A stretch of DNA of 10,895 bases from Erysipelotrichaceae bacterium (GCA_017620435.1 JAFZQL010000125.1:1-10895), one strand, 5' to 3'. Shown: positions 1 to 7,304, counted from the first letter of the stretch. Notes: generated from the letters alone by a model not told the origin. Numbers and translations are program-made.

Positions 1-588
1 ATCCTTGAAGGGGACATGGAACTGATGAAAGAGAACCGGCCGGATCTGCTGGCTTTCAACTACTACTATTCCGAGAGTATTTCCGCAAATCCATTGGATG
101 AGGATCATGAGATAGGCGATATCGAATTCAAGCTTCTCCCGAGTAAGGAGGCCGGTATCTATCAGGTTGTAAAGAATGAAAATCTCAAAGCGACACTTTG
201 GGGCTGGGAGATCGACGACATCGGTCTACAATGCTCTGCCAGACTGTTATGGGAGAGATATCATCTGCCTATGCTGATCACAGAGAACGGTTTTGGCAAC
301 AAAGAAGAATGGCCTCAAGAAGGCATCCTGGAAGATGATGACCGCATCGATTATCTGAGCAGACACATCCACAATGTGAAAGAGGCAATGAATCTGGGTG
401 TTGAATTCATCGGATTCTGTACCTGGTCGTTCATGGATCTGATTTCCGGTCACTCCGGTTTCTCGAAACGCTACGGTTTTGTTTATGTCAACCGCGATGA
501 ACACGATCTGAGAGATCTGGCCAGAAGAAAGAAAAAGAGTTTTTACTGGTACAAAGAGACCATTGCCAACAACGGCAAAGACATCTAA
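1..588 (+). CDS. GH1 6-phospho-beta-glucosidase, C-terminal part (5' end outside window)
   Basis: This is the C-terminal part of a glycoside hydrolase family 1 enzyme; the frame is open from base 1, so the start lies upstream. The catalytic nucleophile glutamate sits in the ITENGFG motif (Glu codon 283-285). The acid/base glutamate (NEP motif) would be upstream and is not visible. Near the C-terminus, a W-S-F-M-D segment followed by SGFSKRYGFVYV matches the loop in which 6-phospho-beta-glycosidases use Lys and Tyr to hold the sugar phosphate. That favours a cytoplasmic enzyme cleaving PTS-imported phosphorylated beta-glucosides such as cellobiose-6-P or salicin-6-P over a plain beta-glucosidase. 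The TAA stop is followed within a few bases by a strong terminator, so this is the last gene of its transcript. Which paralogue (bglA-, bglH- or ascB-like) cannot be told from the fragment. Confidence 0.93.
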   Translation: MLEGDMELMKENRPDLLAFNYYYSESISANPLDEDHEIGDIEFKLLPSKEAGIYQVVKNENLKATLWGWEIDDIGLQCSARLLWERYHLPMLITENGFGNKEEWPQEGILEDDDRIDYLSRHIHNVKEAMNLGVEFIGFCTWSFMDLISGHSGFSKRYGFVYVNRDEHDLRDLARRKKKSFYWYKETIANNGKDI

Positions 589-595
589 CAGACAA

Positions 596-625
596 AGACG
601 GCATTCATAGAATGCCGTCTGTTTT
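596..625 (+). terminator. Intrinsic terminator after the GH1 gene
   Basis: An 11-bp perfect stem (596-606 with 610-620) closes a 3-base ATA loop and is followed by GTTTTA. It begins 8 bases after the GH1 stop codon. Its T-tract lies where the -35 region of the next promoter would be, so termination and re-initiation are packed into about 60 bases. Confidence 0.88.
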
Positions 626-639
626 ATCTCAGGGAAGAA

Positions 640-648
640 TGCTACAAT
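640..648 (+). promoter_or_regulatory. Extended -10 promoter of the MBL-xpt unit
   Basis: The sequence TGCTACAAT fits an extended -10 (TG at 640-641, hexamer TACAAT at 643-648). No convincing -35 is seen; the 17-base-spaced position (620-625) is the TGTTTT of the preceding terminator. The hexamer ends six bases before the ATG at 655, so the predicted transcription start is the A of the start codon. Confidence 0.65.
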
Positions 649-654
649 ACAGGT

Positions 655-1449
655 ATGAAACTGACCGTTCTCTGCGACAACAATACATTCATCGATCAGT
701 ACTATCTGGGAGAACCGGCGCTTTGTTTTTATCTGGAGAACGGGGAGGACCGCATCCTGTTCGATACCGGTTATTCCGATGTCTTCATGAGAAACGCGAA
801 GAAGATGGAGATAGACCTGGATCGTGTGAACAAGATCGTTCTTTCCCACGGCCACAACGACCATACGGGAGGACTTGCCTATTATCTGAGAGAGAAAAGA
901 GATGTAGAAGTCATCGCCCATCCGGATACTTTCATTTACCGGGAAGATGAAACAGGAACGATCTCTTCACCGTTATCTGTCAAAGAGCTTGATGAAAAGT
1001 GCCGTCTGCATCTTACCAAAGAAGCCTATGAGGTCAGCAGGGATCTCATCTATCTGGGAGAGATCCCTGTCACCTGCGCTTTTGAAAAGAGGATACCGAT
1101 CGGAAAAACGGTAGAAGGAGAAGACGATTTTATTCTGGATGATTCCGCTCTGGTATACAAAGGAAAGAACGGCATCTTCATCATTACCGGATGTTCCCAC
1201 AGCGGCATCTGCAACATCATTGAATATGCAAAGAAGGTGACCGGAACAGACAAGGTCACAGGCGTCATCGGCGGATTCCATCTTCTCAAAGAAGGAGAAC
1301 GCCTGAACCGCACGGTAGAACATCTGAAGAAACAGAAGATCAAAAATCTGTATCCGTGCCACTGCGTTTCTTTGAAAGCCAAAATCGCTTTGGCCAAGGA
1401 AATGGAAATTCAGGAGACAGGAACAGGCCTGTCGCTGGAGATAGAATAA
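655..1449 (+). CDS. MBL-fold metallo-hydrolase (COG1237-like, MptA/ribofuranosylaminobenzene phosphate synthase-related)
   Basis: A 264-residue cytoplasmic metallo-beta-lactamase-fold protein with no signal peptide. The metal-binding signature HGHNDH is at residues 65-70, preceded by the LFDTG strand (35-39). Further likely ligands are His182 in GCSHSGICN, His209 in GGFHLL and His236 in PCHC. The SHGHNDHTGG and GCSHSGI blocks resemble the COG1237 family, whose annotation (7,8-dihydropterin-6-methyl-4-beta-D-ribofuranosylaminobenzene 5'-phosphate synthase) comes from archaeal methanopterin biosynthesis and is unlikely to be the role here. The true substrate is unknown. It is directly followed by xpt (12-base gap), so a purine- or pterin-related phosphoester is conceivable, but this is inference. 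The start has no Shine-Dalgarno; the next upstream element is the -10 box, so initiation on a leaderless message is the simplest reading. Confidence 0.88.
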   Translation: MKLTVLCDNNTFIDQYYLGEPALCFYLENGEDRILFDTGYSDVFMRNAKKMEIDLDRVNKIVLSHGHNDHTGGLAYYLREKRDVEVIAHPDTFIYREDETGTISSPLSVKELDEKCRLHLTKEAYEVSRDLIYLGEIPVTCAFEKRIPIGKTVEGEDDFILDDSALVYKGKNGIFIITGCSHSGICNIIEYAKKVTGTDKVTGVIGGFHLLKEGERLNRTVEHLKKQKIKNLYPCHCVSLKAKIALAKEMEIQETGTGLSLEIE

Positions 1450-1461
1450 GGAGATAAGAAT

Positions 1462-2037
1462 ATGAAACTACTGGAAGAAAGAATCATCAAGGACGGAAAG
1501 GTGTTTCCGGGAGACATTCTGAAGATCGACAGTTTTCTGAACCATCAGATCGATGTAGAACTGATGGATGAGATCGGAGCGGAATTCCACCGCCTGTTCG
1601 AAGATAGGCGGCCGGACAAGATCCTGACCATCGAAGCCAGCGGCATTGCGATTGCCACGGCAACGTCAAGATGTTTCGGATACATCCCGGTCGTTTTCGC
1701 GAAAAAGACGGCAGCTTCCAACATGTCGAAAGATGCCTATCAGGCAAAGGAACACTCCTATACCAGAAACGTCGACTATACCATTTCCGTAGCCAAAGAC
1801 TATCTGAAAGAAGGAGAAAGAGTTCTGATCCTGGATGATTTCCTGGCGAACGGCGAGGCGATGCATGCGATGATCGACCTGTGCAGGGAAGCCAAGGCGG
1901 AAGTCGCAGGATGCGGCTCCGTCGTCTGCAAGACCTATCAGCCGGGCGAACAGCGGATCAAAGATCTTGGCTATCAAGTAGAAGTACTGGCCAGAGTCAA
2001 AGCAATGACGGATGACGGTCAGATCGAATTCGAATAA
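1462..2037 (+). CDS. xpt: Xanthine phosphoribosyltransferase
   Basis: A 191-residue type I phosphoribosyltransferase that converts xanthine and PRPP to XMP in the cytoplasm (purine salvage). The N-terminal DSFLNHQID segment (about residues 23-31) and the VLILDDFLANGEA PRPP-binding loop (121-133) are near-diagnostic of Xpt and match my recollection of the Bacillus subtilis protein closely in order and length. The ATG is preceded by AAGGAG (1448-1453, overlapping the stop of the upstream gene) with an 8-base spacer, so translation is probably coupled to the MBL gene. Xpt genes of Bacillota are often controlled by a guanine riboswitch and paired with the permease gene pbuX. Here there is no room for a riboswitch and no permease follows, so control must come from the promoter at 640-648 or from outside the window. 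A strong terminator ends the unit. Confidence 0.95.
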   Translation: MKLLEERIIKDGKVFPGDILKIDSFLNHQIDVELMDEIGAEFHRLFEDRRPDKILTIEASGIAIATATSRCFGYIPVVFAKKTAASNMSKDAYQAKEHSYTRNVDYTISVAKDYLKEGERVLILDDFLANGEAMHAMIDLCREAKAEVAGCGSVVCKTYQPGEQRIKDLGYQVEVLARVKAMTDDGQIEFE

Positions 2038-2044
2038 ACATATA

Positions 2045-2080
2045 AAAGGCCTTCTTGATGAAGGCCTTTGTTTTTTATTT
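2045..2080. terminator. Bidirectional terminator between xpt and the ABC transporter gene
   Basis: A 10-bp perfect stem (2045-2054 with 2060-2069) closes a TTGAT loop, followed on the plus strand by GTTTTTTATTT. On the minus strand the same hairpin is followed by TTTTATATG. It separates two convergent units. The stop codon of the minus-strand ABC gene (2075-2077) lies within the plus-strand T-tract. Confidence 0.9.
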
Positions 2081-3913
2081 ACCGCTTTCCATTTCAATGA
2101 CCTTACGGAACTGCGTTTCGTAAAGCTGCTTGTAGACGCCGTTCATGGCGATCAGTTCTTCGTGCTGTCCTTCTTCGACGATCCTTCCATCGGAGATGAC
2201 CAGAATCTTGTCGGCCATAAAAATGGTTGACAGACGGTGCGCGATGACGATCGAGGTACGGCCTTTCATCAGAACATCCAAAGCGTTCTGAATGGAGCTC
2301 TCGGAAATGGAGTCCAGCGCGGAAGTTGCTTCATCCAGGATCAGGATCTTCGGATCCTTCAGGATGACTCTGGCGATGGACAGTCTCTGTTTCTCTCCTC
2401 CGGAGAGTTTCAGACCGCGGTTGCCTACCTGGGTATCGTAGCCATCCGGCTGGGAAACGATGAAGTCGTGGATATTGGCGATCCTGCAGGCGTTCTCGAT
2501 CTCTTCCTGGGTCGCATTGGCTTTGGCGAACAGGAGGTTTTCTTTGATCGTTCCGTTGAACATGTAGGCTTCCTGCGTGACCATGCCGATGTTGGAACGC
2601 AGATAAGTCAGATCGATGTTGCGCACATCGCTGCCGTTGATCTTGACGGCACCGCTTTTGACGTCGTAGAGACGCGGAAGCAGGTTGACGACCGTCGACT
2701 TGCCTGATCCGGAAGGACCTACGATCGCATACATCTTTCCCGTTGGAACAAAGAAGGAAAGATGCTTGATCAGCGGAACATCTTCGGAGTAGTAGAATTC
2801 CACATCCTCGTAACTGATATCCGTCTTCTTGGCGAAAGAAGGCTTGATGACGACGTTCTGGTTTCTGACACTCGGGATCATATCCAGATAGCCGAATATT
2901 CTGGTAAACAGCGCCATGGAACGGGTCAGGTCGACCGATACGTTCAGCAGGGATTCTACCGGACGGTAGAGTCTGTTGATCATATTGACGGTAGCGGTGA
3001 TCGTACCGACGGTGATGGCTGTATCGTTGAGCTTGATGATCAGATAGCCGCCTGCCAGATAGATCAGCAGCGGTCCGAGATTGGTGAAGATACCCATGAT
3101 GACACGGAACCAGCTTCCGGCTCTTGATTCCCTGGTCTGTAGAGCGGTGACTTCCTTATTGGTCTTGCGGAACTTTTCGTTGATCTGTTTTTCCTGGGTA
3201 AACAGCTTGATCAGCAGCGATCCGGAAACGGACAGAGATTCGTTGATGATATCGTTCAGTTCATCATTCTTGGCCTGGGATTCGGAAAGCAGCTGCCAGC
3301 GGTTCTTGCCGGCGGACTTGGTCGGCAGTACCAGTAAAGGAATGACCAGGATGCCGATGATCGACAGCTTGGCATCGATGTTGAACAGGGCTACGATGGT
3401 CGTAATGACCGTACATACATTGGAGACGATATTGGTCAGGGTCATGCTGATGACCGAAGAAACGCCGGAAATATCGGAATTCATCCGGGTGATGATATCG
3501 CCCTGTTTCTCGGATGTAAAGAAAGAATGCGGCATGGCCTGGAGATGTTCAAACATCTCATTCTTCATGTCGTAGACGATCCTCTGGGAGATCCAGCTGT
3601 TGATGTAAGATTCGAAGACACCGACGATGTTGGATGCCGCCAGCGTGATGATCGCCAGAATGACCAGCTTGATCAGCAGTTCAAAATCCTTGCCCAGGAT
3701 GGCTTTATCGATGATCTGGGCCGTGATCAGCGAAGGCAGAAGACCCATCACCGAAGACAGGATGATGATCGCAAACACGATTAAAAGCTGGAACCAGTAA
3801 GGTTTCAGATACTTCAGGATCCTGAAGATCAGTTCCTTGGTGATCTTCGGCGCATTCTGCTTTTCTTCTTCTGTCAGGAACCCTCTTGGTCCCATTCCTC
3901 TCATTCTTGACAT
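2075..3913 (-). CDS. ABC exporter half-transporter (fused membrane and ATPase domains, MsbA/LmrA-like)
   Basis: A 612-residue ABC transporter with a typical exporter layout. An N-terminal six-helix type I transmembrane domain (about residues 35-330) is followed by a complete ATPase domain. Visible motifs are Walker A GPSGSGKS (about 398-405), the signature LSGGEKQ (about 501), Walker B ILILDEATSALD (about 523) and the H-loop IAHRLST (about 556), all intact. Such proteins work as homo- or heterodimers to expel lipids, drugs or peptides; only one half-transporter is present here, suggesting a homodimer. There is no C39 peptidase domain, so it is not a bacteriocin processor. The RBS TAGGAGA overlaps the stop codon of the upstream cupin gene and the gap is 9 bases, so it is translated from the SDR-cupin message. 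The substrate cannot be inferred from sequence. An alternative Met four residues in (MSRM) is possible, but the first ATG has the better RBS spacing. Confidence 0.93.
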   Translation of the reverse strand: MSRMRGMGPRGFLTEEEKQNAPKITKELIFRILKYLKPYWFQLLIVFAIIILSSVMGLLPSLITAQIIDKAILGKDFELLIKLVILAIITLAASNIVGVFESYINSWISQRIVYDMKNEMFEHLQAMPHSFFTSEKQGDIITRMNSDISGVSSVISMTLTNIVSNVCTVITTIVALFNIDAKLSIIGILVIPLLVLPTKSAGKNRWQLLSESQAKNDELNDIINESLSVSGSLLIKLFTQEKQINEKFRKTNKEVTALQTRESRAGSWFRVIMGIFTNLGPLLIYLAGGYLIIKLNDTAITVGTITATVNMINRLYRPVESLLNVSVDLTRSMALFTRIFGYLDMIPSVRNQNVVIKPSFAKKTDISYEDVEFYYSEDVPLIKHLSFFVPTGKMYAIVGPSGSGKSTVVNLLPRLYDVKSGAVKINGSDVRNIDLTYLRSNIGMVTQEAYMFNGTIKENLLFAKANATQEEIENACRIANIHDFIVSQPDGYDTQVGNRGLKLSGGEKQRLSIARVILKDPKILILDEATSALDSISESSIQNALDVLMKGRTSIVIAHRLSTIFMADKILVISDGRIVEEGQHEELIAMNGVYKQLYETQFRKVIEMESGK

Positions 3914-3922
3914 GTTGTTCTC

Positions 3923-4399
3923 CTATCGGTACTCCGGTCTGCCGCAGAGTTTCTTTAGCAGGTCCTGATGTTGCGTTTTATCTTTCAGTTCTTCATAGGT
4001 TCCAACTGTGAACCCTTTTTCATTATAGGCAGGAGACATCGAAGTGGAGACTAAAGTGTATTCCCCGTCATATGCCATGTGGCAACCCTGCCAGACGCCT
4101 TTCGGCACCAGAATCTGCGGCCGCTCGCCTTTGAGCAGATCCTTGCCCAGGTATTTCACTTCCTCGTGATCCTCGTAGATCAGCAGCATCTCAAGCGGCG
4201 GACCGTCGTGGTAGTACCACACCTCATCGGCGTCCAGTCTATGCATCACGGAGCAGCAGTCCGGTGTCAGCAGGTAATAGATCGTGCTGTAGCGTTCTCT
4301 GCCGTTGACCGTATCTCCGCGGAAACACTCCTTGACAAATCCTCCTTCGCCGATCAGGGGTTTGAGATCGAGCCTTTTCAGTACATCTTCCTTCGTCAT
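3923..4399 (-). CDS. Cupin superfamily protein, DUF985/Cupin_5 type
   Basis: A 158-residue single-domain cupin. His53, Glu59 and His64 in the M-H-R-L-D-A-D-E-V-W-Y-Y-H-D-G stretch fit a cupin metal or ligand site, and the later VPKGVWQGC plus the STSMSPAY block are characteristic of the DUF985 (COG3542) family. Members are small soluble proteins of unresolved function, possibly isomerases or sugar/metabolite binders. The ATG directly abuts the TAG stop of the SDR gene (no bases between), with a GGAGG ribosome site inside the end of the SDR gene, so the two are translationally coupled. It ends with a TAG that forms part of the ABC transporter's ribosome binding site. Family assignment is good; function is unknown. 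Confidence 0.85.
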   Translation of the reverse strand: MTKEDVLKRLDLKPLIGEGGFVKECFRGDTVNGRERYSTIYYLLTPDCCSVMHRLDADEVWYYHDGPPLEMLLIYEDHEEVKYLGKDLLKGERPQILVPKGVWQGCHMAYDGEYTLVSTSMSPAYNEKGFTVGTYEELKDKTQHQDLLKKLCGRPEYR

Positions 4400-5158
4400 C
4401 TATTCATCCTCCACTTCATTGAAGAAGTAAGGCGCCAGACTCACCCCGCAGTCCACGGTCAGGATCTGTCCGGTTATGGCGCTGGAGAGATCGGACGCAA
4501 AGAAGACGGCGGCTTTTCCGACTTCCGCAGGATCGACAAGACGATGCAGCGCGGATCTTTCCTGATAGTTTTCACTCCATCCCGGAATGAACTTCTCCTG
4601 TCCTTCCTTGTAGATCAGACCCGGAGCGATGCAGTTGACGCGGATATCCGGACCCAATTCATAGGCCAGACATCTGGTTCCCATTTCCACGGCAGCCTTG
4701 GACATACCGTAGTGGATCAGTTTGCCTGCGGGATTGACAGCATTGATGGAAGAAATGTTGATGATGGAGCCCTGTTTCATGACCCTGGAGACTGCTCTGC
4801 TTAAGAAGAGAACACCTTTGGCATTGATGTTCATCATGTCGTCGTAATCCTTTTCCGTCATGGCATCTAAAGAACGGGCAGGATAGATGCCGGCGTTGTT
4901 TACCAGAACATCGATATGCCCGAAGTCTCTCATGACCGTGCTTACAAGTTCATCGATCTGGCTCAGATCGCCCTGATCAAAGCGATAGCCTCTGATCCTG
5001 ATATCGGCCAGTTCTTTCAGCAGTTCATCCGGTGTGGAACGGTTGTAGGTAAAAGCGATATCCGCTCCGGTTTTCGCAAACTCTTTGACGACGGCTTTTC
5101 CTGCGCCGGATGCTCCTCCGGTAATCAGAACAGTTCTGTTTCTTAACGAGATCTCCAT
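4400..5158 (-). CDS. Short-chain dehydrogenase/reductase (FabG-like SDR)
   Basis: A 252-residue classical SDR oxidoreductase using NAD(P)H on a carbonyl or alcohol substrate. The cofactor motif TGGASGAG is at residues 13-20, NNAG at 87-90, and the catalytic set is Ser137, Tyr150 and Lys154 (YGMSK). The APGLI and ITGQ-L-VDCG blocks near the C-terminus are also standard. It resembles 3-oxoacyl-ACP reductase, but it is not next to fatty-acid genes, so that role is doubtful; many FabG-like SDRs act on sugars or secondary metabolites. I place the start at the ATG at 5158 because AAGGAAG precedes it by a few bases. An in-frame TTG at 5185 would add nine lysine-rich residues but overlaps the likely -10 box. 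It is the first gene of a tight SDR-cupin-ABC unit. Confidence 0.9.
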   Translation of the reverse strand: MEISLRNRTVLITGGASGAGKAVVKEFAKTGADIAFTYNRSTPDELLKELADIRIRGYRFDQGDLSQIDELVSTVMRDFGHIDVLVNNAGIYPARSLDAMTEKDYDDMMNINAKGVLFLSRAVSRVMKQGSIINISSINAVNPAGKLIHYGMSKAAVEMGTRCLAYELGPDIRVNCIAPGLIYKEGQEKFIPGWSENYQERSALHRLVDPAEVGKAAVFFASDLSSAITGQILTVDCGVSLAPYFFNEVEDE

Positions 5159-5184
5159 TAGTTTCTTCCTTTTCAGATATTTCA

Positions 5185-5190
5185 ATTATA
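5185..5190 (-). promoter_or_regulatory. -10 element upstream of the SDR-cupin-ABC unit
   Basis: A perfect TATAAT on the minus strand, 26 bases before the SDR ATG. The implied transcription start near 5178 leaves a leader of about 20 bases that includes the AAGGAAG ribosome site. No clear -35 is visible. Confidence 0.5.
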
Positions 5191-5218
5191 TTACAGAACA
5201 GAATGAAAAAGGGATTGG

Positions 5219-5241
5219 AAAAGGAAGGTTTCCCTTCCTTT
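5219..5241 (-). terminator. Probable terminator after mscL
   Basis: A 9-bp stem (5220-5228 with 5233-5241) closes a four-base loop that reads GAAA on the minus strand, a GNRA tetraloop. The minus-strand tail (TTCC after a TTT-ended stem) is a weak U-tract, while the plus-strand side has TCTATTTTTT. The hairpin starts at the mscL stop codon, so mscL is probably monocistronic, with some read-through into the SDR unit possible. Confidence 0.55.
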
Positions 5242-5646
5242 CTATTTTTTGTTCAGTGTCTTGAGTTGTTCCGCGATCTGAGTCAGTAGCTTGACTTCAT
5301 CGGACGGCTCCGGTTCTTCAACAGGAGCTTCATCCGCTTCCTTCTTGGCCAGACTTGTGATCTTGTTGATGGCTTTCAGGATCGTAAACAGAACGAAAGC
5401 CATGATCAGGAAGTTGATGACGGCTGTAATGAACGCACCCCAGTCGATGACCTGACCGGTATTGCCCAGTTTCGTCACCAGACCGACTTCTGTACCGCCG
5501 AAGCAGGCGATGATCGGATTCAGAATGTTGTCGGTCAAGGCCGTAACGATCGAAGAGAAAGCGCCGCCGACGATCACACCGACAGCCATGTCCATGACGT
5601 TGCCCTTTAACGCAAATTCTTTAAATTCTTTCAGGAATTGTTTCAT
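5242..5646 (-). CDS. mscL: Large-conductance mechanosensitive channel MscL
   Basis: A 134-residue inner-membrane channel that opens under membrane tension to release solutes during hypo-osmotic shock; it works as a homopentamer. The N-terminal amphipathic block F-K-E-F-A-L-K-G-N-V-M-D-M-A-V-G-V and the Gly-rich first helix (GVIVGGAF) are diagnostic. A periplasmic loop follows, then a second helix (about residues 71-92), a basic cluster and an acidic, coiled C-terminal bundle helix. I choose the ATG at 5646 because it gives the usual MKxFLKEF start and has a GGGGGG block seven bases before it. An in-frame ATG at 5661 would add MGGNH and would lie only four bases from the predicted transcription start. 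It is divergent from yitT with overlapping promoters. Confidence 0.96.
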   Translation of the reverse strand: MKQFLKEFKEFALKGNVMDMAVGVIVGGAFSSIVTALTDNILNPIIACFGGTEVGLVTKLGNTGQVIDWGAFITAVINFLIMAFVLFTILKAINKITSLAKKEADEAPVEEPEPSDEVKLLTQIAEQLKTLNKK

Positions 5647-5671
5647 ATGATTGCCCCCCATTCATACTTCT

Positions 5672-5677
5672 ATTATA
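5672..5677 (-). promoter_or_regulatory. -10 element of mscL
   Basis: TATAAT on the minus strand followed by six bases and then an ATG at 5665. That ATG is out of frame with mscL; the mscL start with a G-rich ribosome site follows 19 bases later. The hexamer falls within the spacer of the plus-strand yitT promoter. Confidence 0.55.
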
Positions 5678-5685
5678 GACCGATA

Positions 5686-5694
5686 TGTTATAAT
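5686..5694 (+). promoter_or_regulatory. Extended -10 promoter of the YitT-type gene
   Basis: TGTTATAAT is a perfect extended -10 (hexamer 5689-5694). The predicted start near 5701 gives a leader of about 20 bases with no good Shine-Dalgarno. A weaker TGATAAGAC (5708-5716) lies four bases before the ATG and could be a second -10, but is less convincing. Confidence 0.6.
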
Positions 5695-5720
5695 TTCTTC
5701 AGACGATTGATAAGACAGAT

Positions 5721-6566
5721 ATGAAAAGAATCAAGAAGATCCTGATGATCGAACTGGGTACATTTATATTCGCTCTCTCTGTAGGTCTTTTTATTTTACC
5801 CGAAAGGATACTGACCGGAGGTGTTGCGGGAATTACTTCACTGCTGACGGATTTTATACCGATTAGCGAAGATTACCTGACTATTATTCTGAATACTTTC
5901 CTGTTTGTCCTGGGAAGCGTTCTGCTGGGAAAAGAATTCTTCCTGAATACTTTGATCTATTCGGTTTCTTATCCGTTCGCACTGCTGAGCGTTACCAGGC
6001 TGCTTCCGGAATATCACGTGGATCCGCTGCTGGCGAGTCTGTACGGCGGACTGATGGGTGGCGTATCGATGGGCATCATGTTCAGAAACGGCGGCTCATC
6101 AGGAGGAACAGACGCTCTGGCGCTGATCGCCGAGAAGTACTTCCACATCAAAGTATCCACTGTCGTCATGATCATGGACTCGATCACCGTACTGGCAGGT
6201 CTGTTCATCTATGGGCTCAACAGCGTACTGATCGGAATGATCTCGGTCATTCTGACTTCAATCGCTCTGGAGAAAACGATGAGCATCTACGGCGGTATTC
6301 AGGCCAAGAAGTTTGAAATCATTTCCGACAAGTACGAAGAGATCGCCGCGGATATTCACGGGATCATCGAAAGAGGTTCTACGGTTTTTGATGTAACCGG
6401 AGGCTATACGGGGAACAGAAAGAAAATGCTGCTGGTCATCGTATCGGATGATCAGTACAGTGCCGTGAAGGAGATTATCGACAGACACGATCCGACCGCA
6501 TTCGTCATCATATCCGAAGCGAAAGATATCAACGGAGAAGGATTTACCTACGAACCGAGAATATAA
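5721..6566 (+). CDS. YitT family membrane protein (DUF161 with C-terminal DUF2179)
   Basis: A 281-residue integral membrane protein. About five hydrophobic segments cover residues 8-185, including the conserved MFRNGGSSGGTD block after the third or fourth segment. A soluble alpha/beta DUF2179 domain follows (about 215-270) with TVFDVTGGYTG and a KKMLLVIVS strand. This layout is typical of Bacillota YitT/YpjC-type proteins, which occur in many copies and whose function is not established; transport has been suggested. Length is normal for the family. It is transcribed divergently from mscL (74 bases between start codons) and ends at a palindromic terminator shared with cutC. No strong ribosome site precedes the ATG. 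Confidence 0.92.
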   Translation: MKRIKKILMIELGTFIFALSVGLFILPERILTGGVAGITSLLTDFIPISEDYLTIILNTFLFVLGSVLLGKEFFLNTLIYSVSYPFALLSVTRLLPEYHVDPLLASLYGGLMGGVSMGIMFRNGGSSGGTDALALIAEKYFHIKVSTVVMIMDSITVLAGLFIYGLNSVLIGMISVILTSIALEKTMSIYGGIQAKKFEIISDKYEEIAADIHGIIERGSTVFDVTGGYTGNRKKMLLVIVSDDQYSAVKEIIDRHDPTAFVIISEAKDINGEGFTYEPRI

Positions 6567-6591
6567 AAAAAGAACGGCAACGTTCTTTTTT
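6566..6591. terminator. Bidirectional terminator between yitT and cutC
   Basis: An 11-bp stem (6566-6576 with 6581-6591) closes a GCAA tetraloop. The stem is A-rich on the left arm and T-rich on the right, so it supplies its own U-tract in both directions. It fills almost the whole space between the convergent stops (6566 and 6594). Confidence 0.88.
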
Positions 6592-6593
6592 AG

Positions 6594-7298
6594 TTACATC
6601 GTTTCGATTCGTTTCAGCATCTCTTTCAGCTGAACTTCATCTAGTTCAAGGAATCCGCCTTCTGCCTGTCTTTTCGAAGTCATGTGGACCTGCCCGCACT
6701 CCGATATCCTTAAGACATCCTGAATGTTTTCGATCCTGACGCCTCCTCCCGGAAGCAGAGAGATCCGATCATGATATTTCTCATGCAGATCATGAAGGAT
6801 TTCACATCCCTTCAGGATATCCGGATAGACGGCCTTCCCGCTGGTCAGTATTCTATCAATGCCGCAGGAGATCAGTTCTTTGACAGACCGGTCCGGATCA
6901 TCCGTTTCATCGAACGCCTTATGGAATACCGCTTCTTTATGATAGGAGTGGATCAGATCGCTCATCATCCCGGTACGTTTCAGATTTATCGTTCTGTCTG
7001 CATTCAGAAAACCGAAGACGATCCCGTCGGCTCCCGCCTTCAGCATTCCCTCCGCGTCCTTCAGCATCGTCTGATATTCCACTTCGCTGTAGCAGAAATC
7101 TCCGCCTCTCGGCCTGCACATGCAGCACAGTGGCACCTCGATCATTTCTTTCAGTGACCTGATCGTTTCCAGAGAAGGAGAAAGACCGCCCAGTTCCAGA
7201 GCGCTGTTGAGCTCTATTCTGTCGATCGGATAGGAAGCGGCTTTGATCGCATCCTGGATATTGCCGATGCAGATCTCGATGAGTGTACCGTTTATCAT
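6594..7298 (-). CDS. cutC: CutC family protein
   Basis: A 234-residue TIM-barrel protein of the CutC family, long called a copper homeostasis protein, although the direct copper role is disputed. Recognisable blocks are L-I-E-I-C-I-G near the start, RIELNSALELGGLSPS, the RPRGGDFCYSEVE motif with nearby cysteines in LCCMCRPRGGDF, DRILTSG and the LLPGGGV turn late in the barrel. I take the ATG at 7298 (MINGTLIEI) as the start. An upstream in-frame ATG at 7313 overlaps the -10 box and would probably not be in the transcript. There is no Shine-Dalgarno before 7298; TATAAT ends six bases before it, indicating a leaderless message. It is divergent from the double HAD gene and convergent with yitT. 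Confidence 0.9.
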   Translation of the reverse strand: MINGTLIEICIGNIQDAIKAASYPIDRIELNSALELGGLSPSLETIRSLKEMIEVPLCCMCRPRGGDFCYSEVEYQTMLKDAEGMLKAGADGIVFGFLNADRTINLKRTGMMSDLIHSYHKEAVFHKAFDETDDPDRSVKELISCGIDRILTSGKAVYPDILKGCEILHDLHEKYHDRISLLPGGGVRIENIQDVLRISECGQVHMTSKRQAEGGFLELDEVQLKEMLKRIETM

Positions 7299-7304
7299 AA
7301 TTCC

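Noticed and set aside
589..654. Possible purine riboswitch before the MBL-xpt unit
   Set aside because: Only 66 bases separate the genes, and about half of these form the GH1 terminator. The rest holds the -10 box right up to the ATG, leaving no room for an aptamer.
247..921. Long open frame on the minus strand across the GH1 end and the MBL start
   Set aside because: It runs antisense to two well-supported genes and through their terminator and promoter, with no family resemblance. The same applies to the plus-strand frames inside the ABC and SDR genes (for example 2237-2707 and 4079-4804) and the minus-strand frame at 8275-8934.
5159..5185. Longer SDR start at an in-frame TTG (5185)
   Set aside because: It overlaps the -10 box, has no ribosome site, and the ATG at 5158 has AAGGAAG at good spacing and gives a normal SDR N-terminus.
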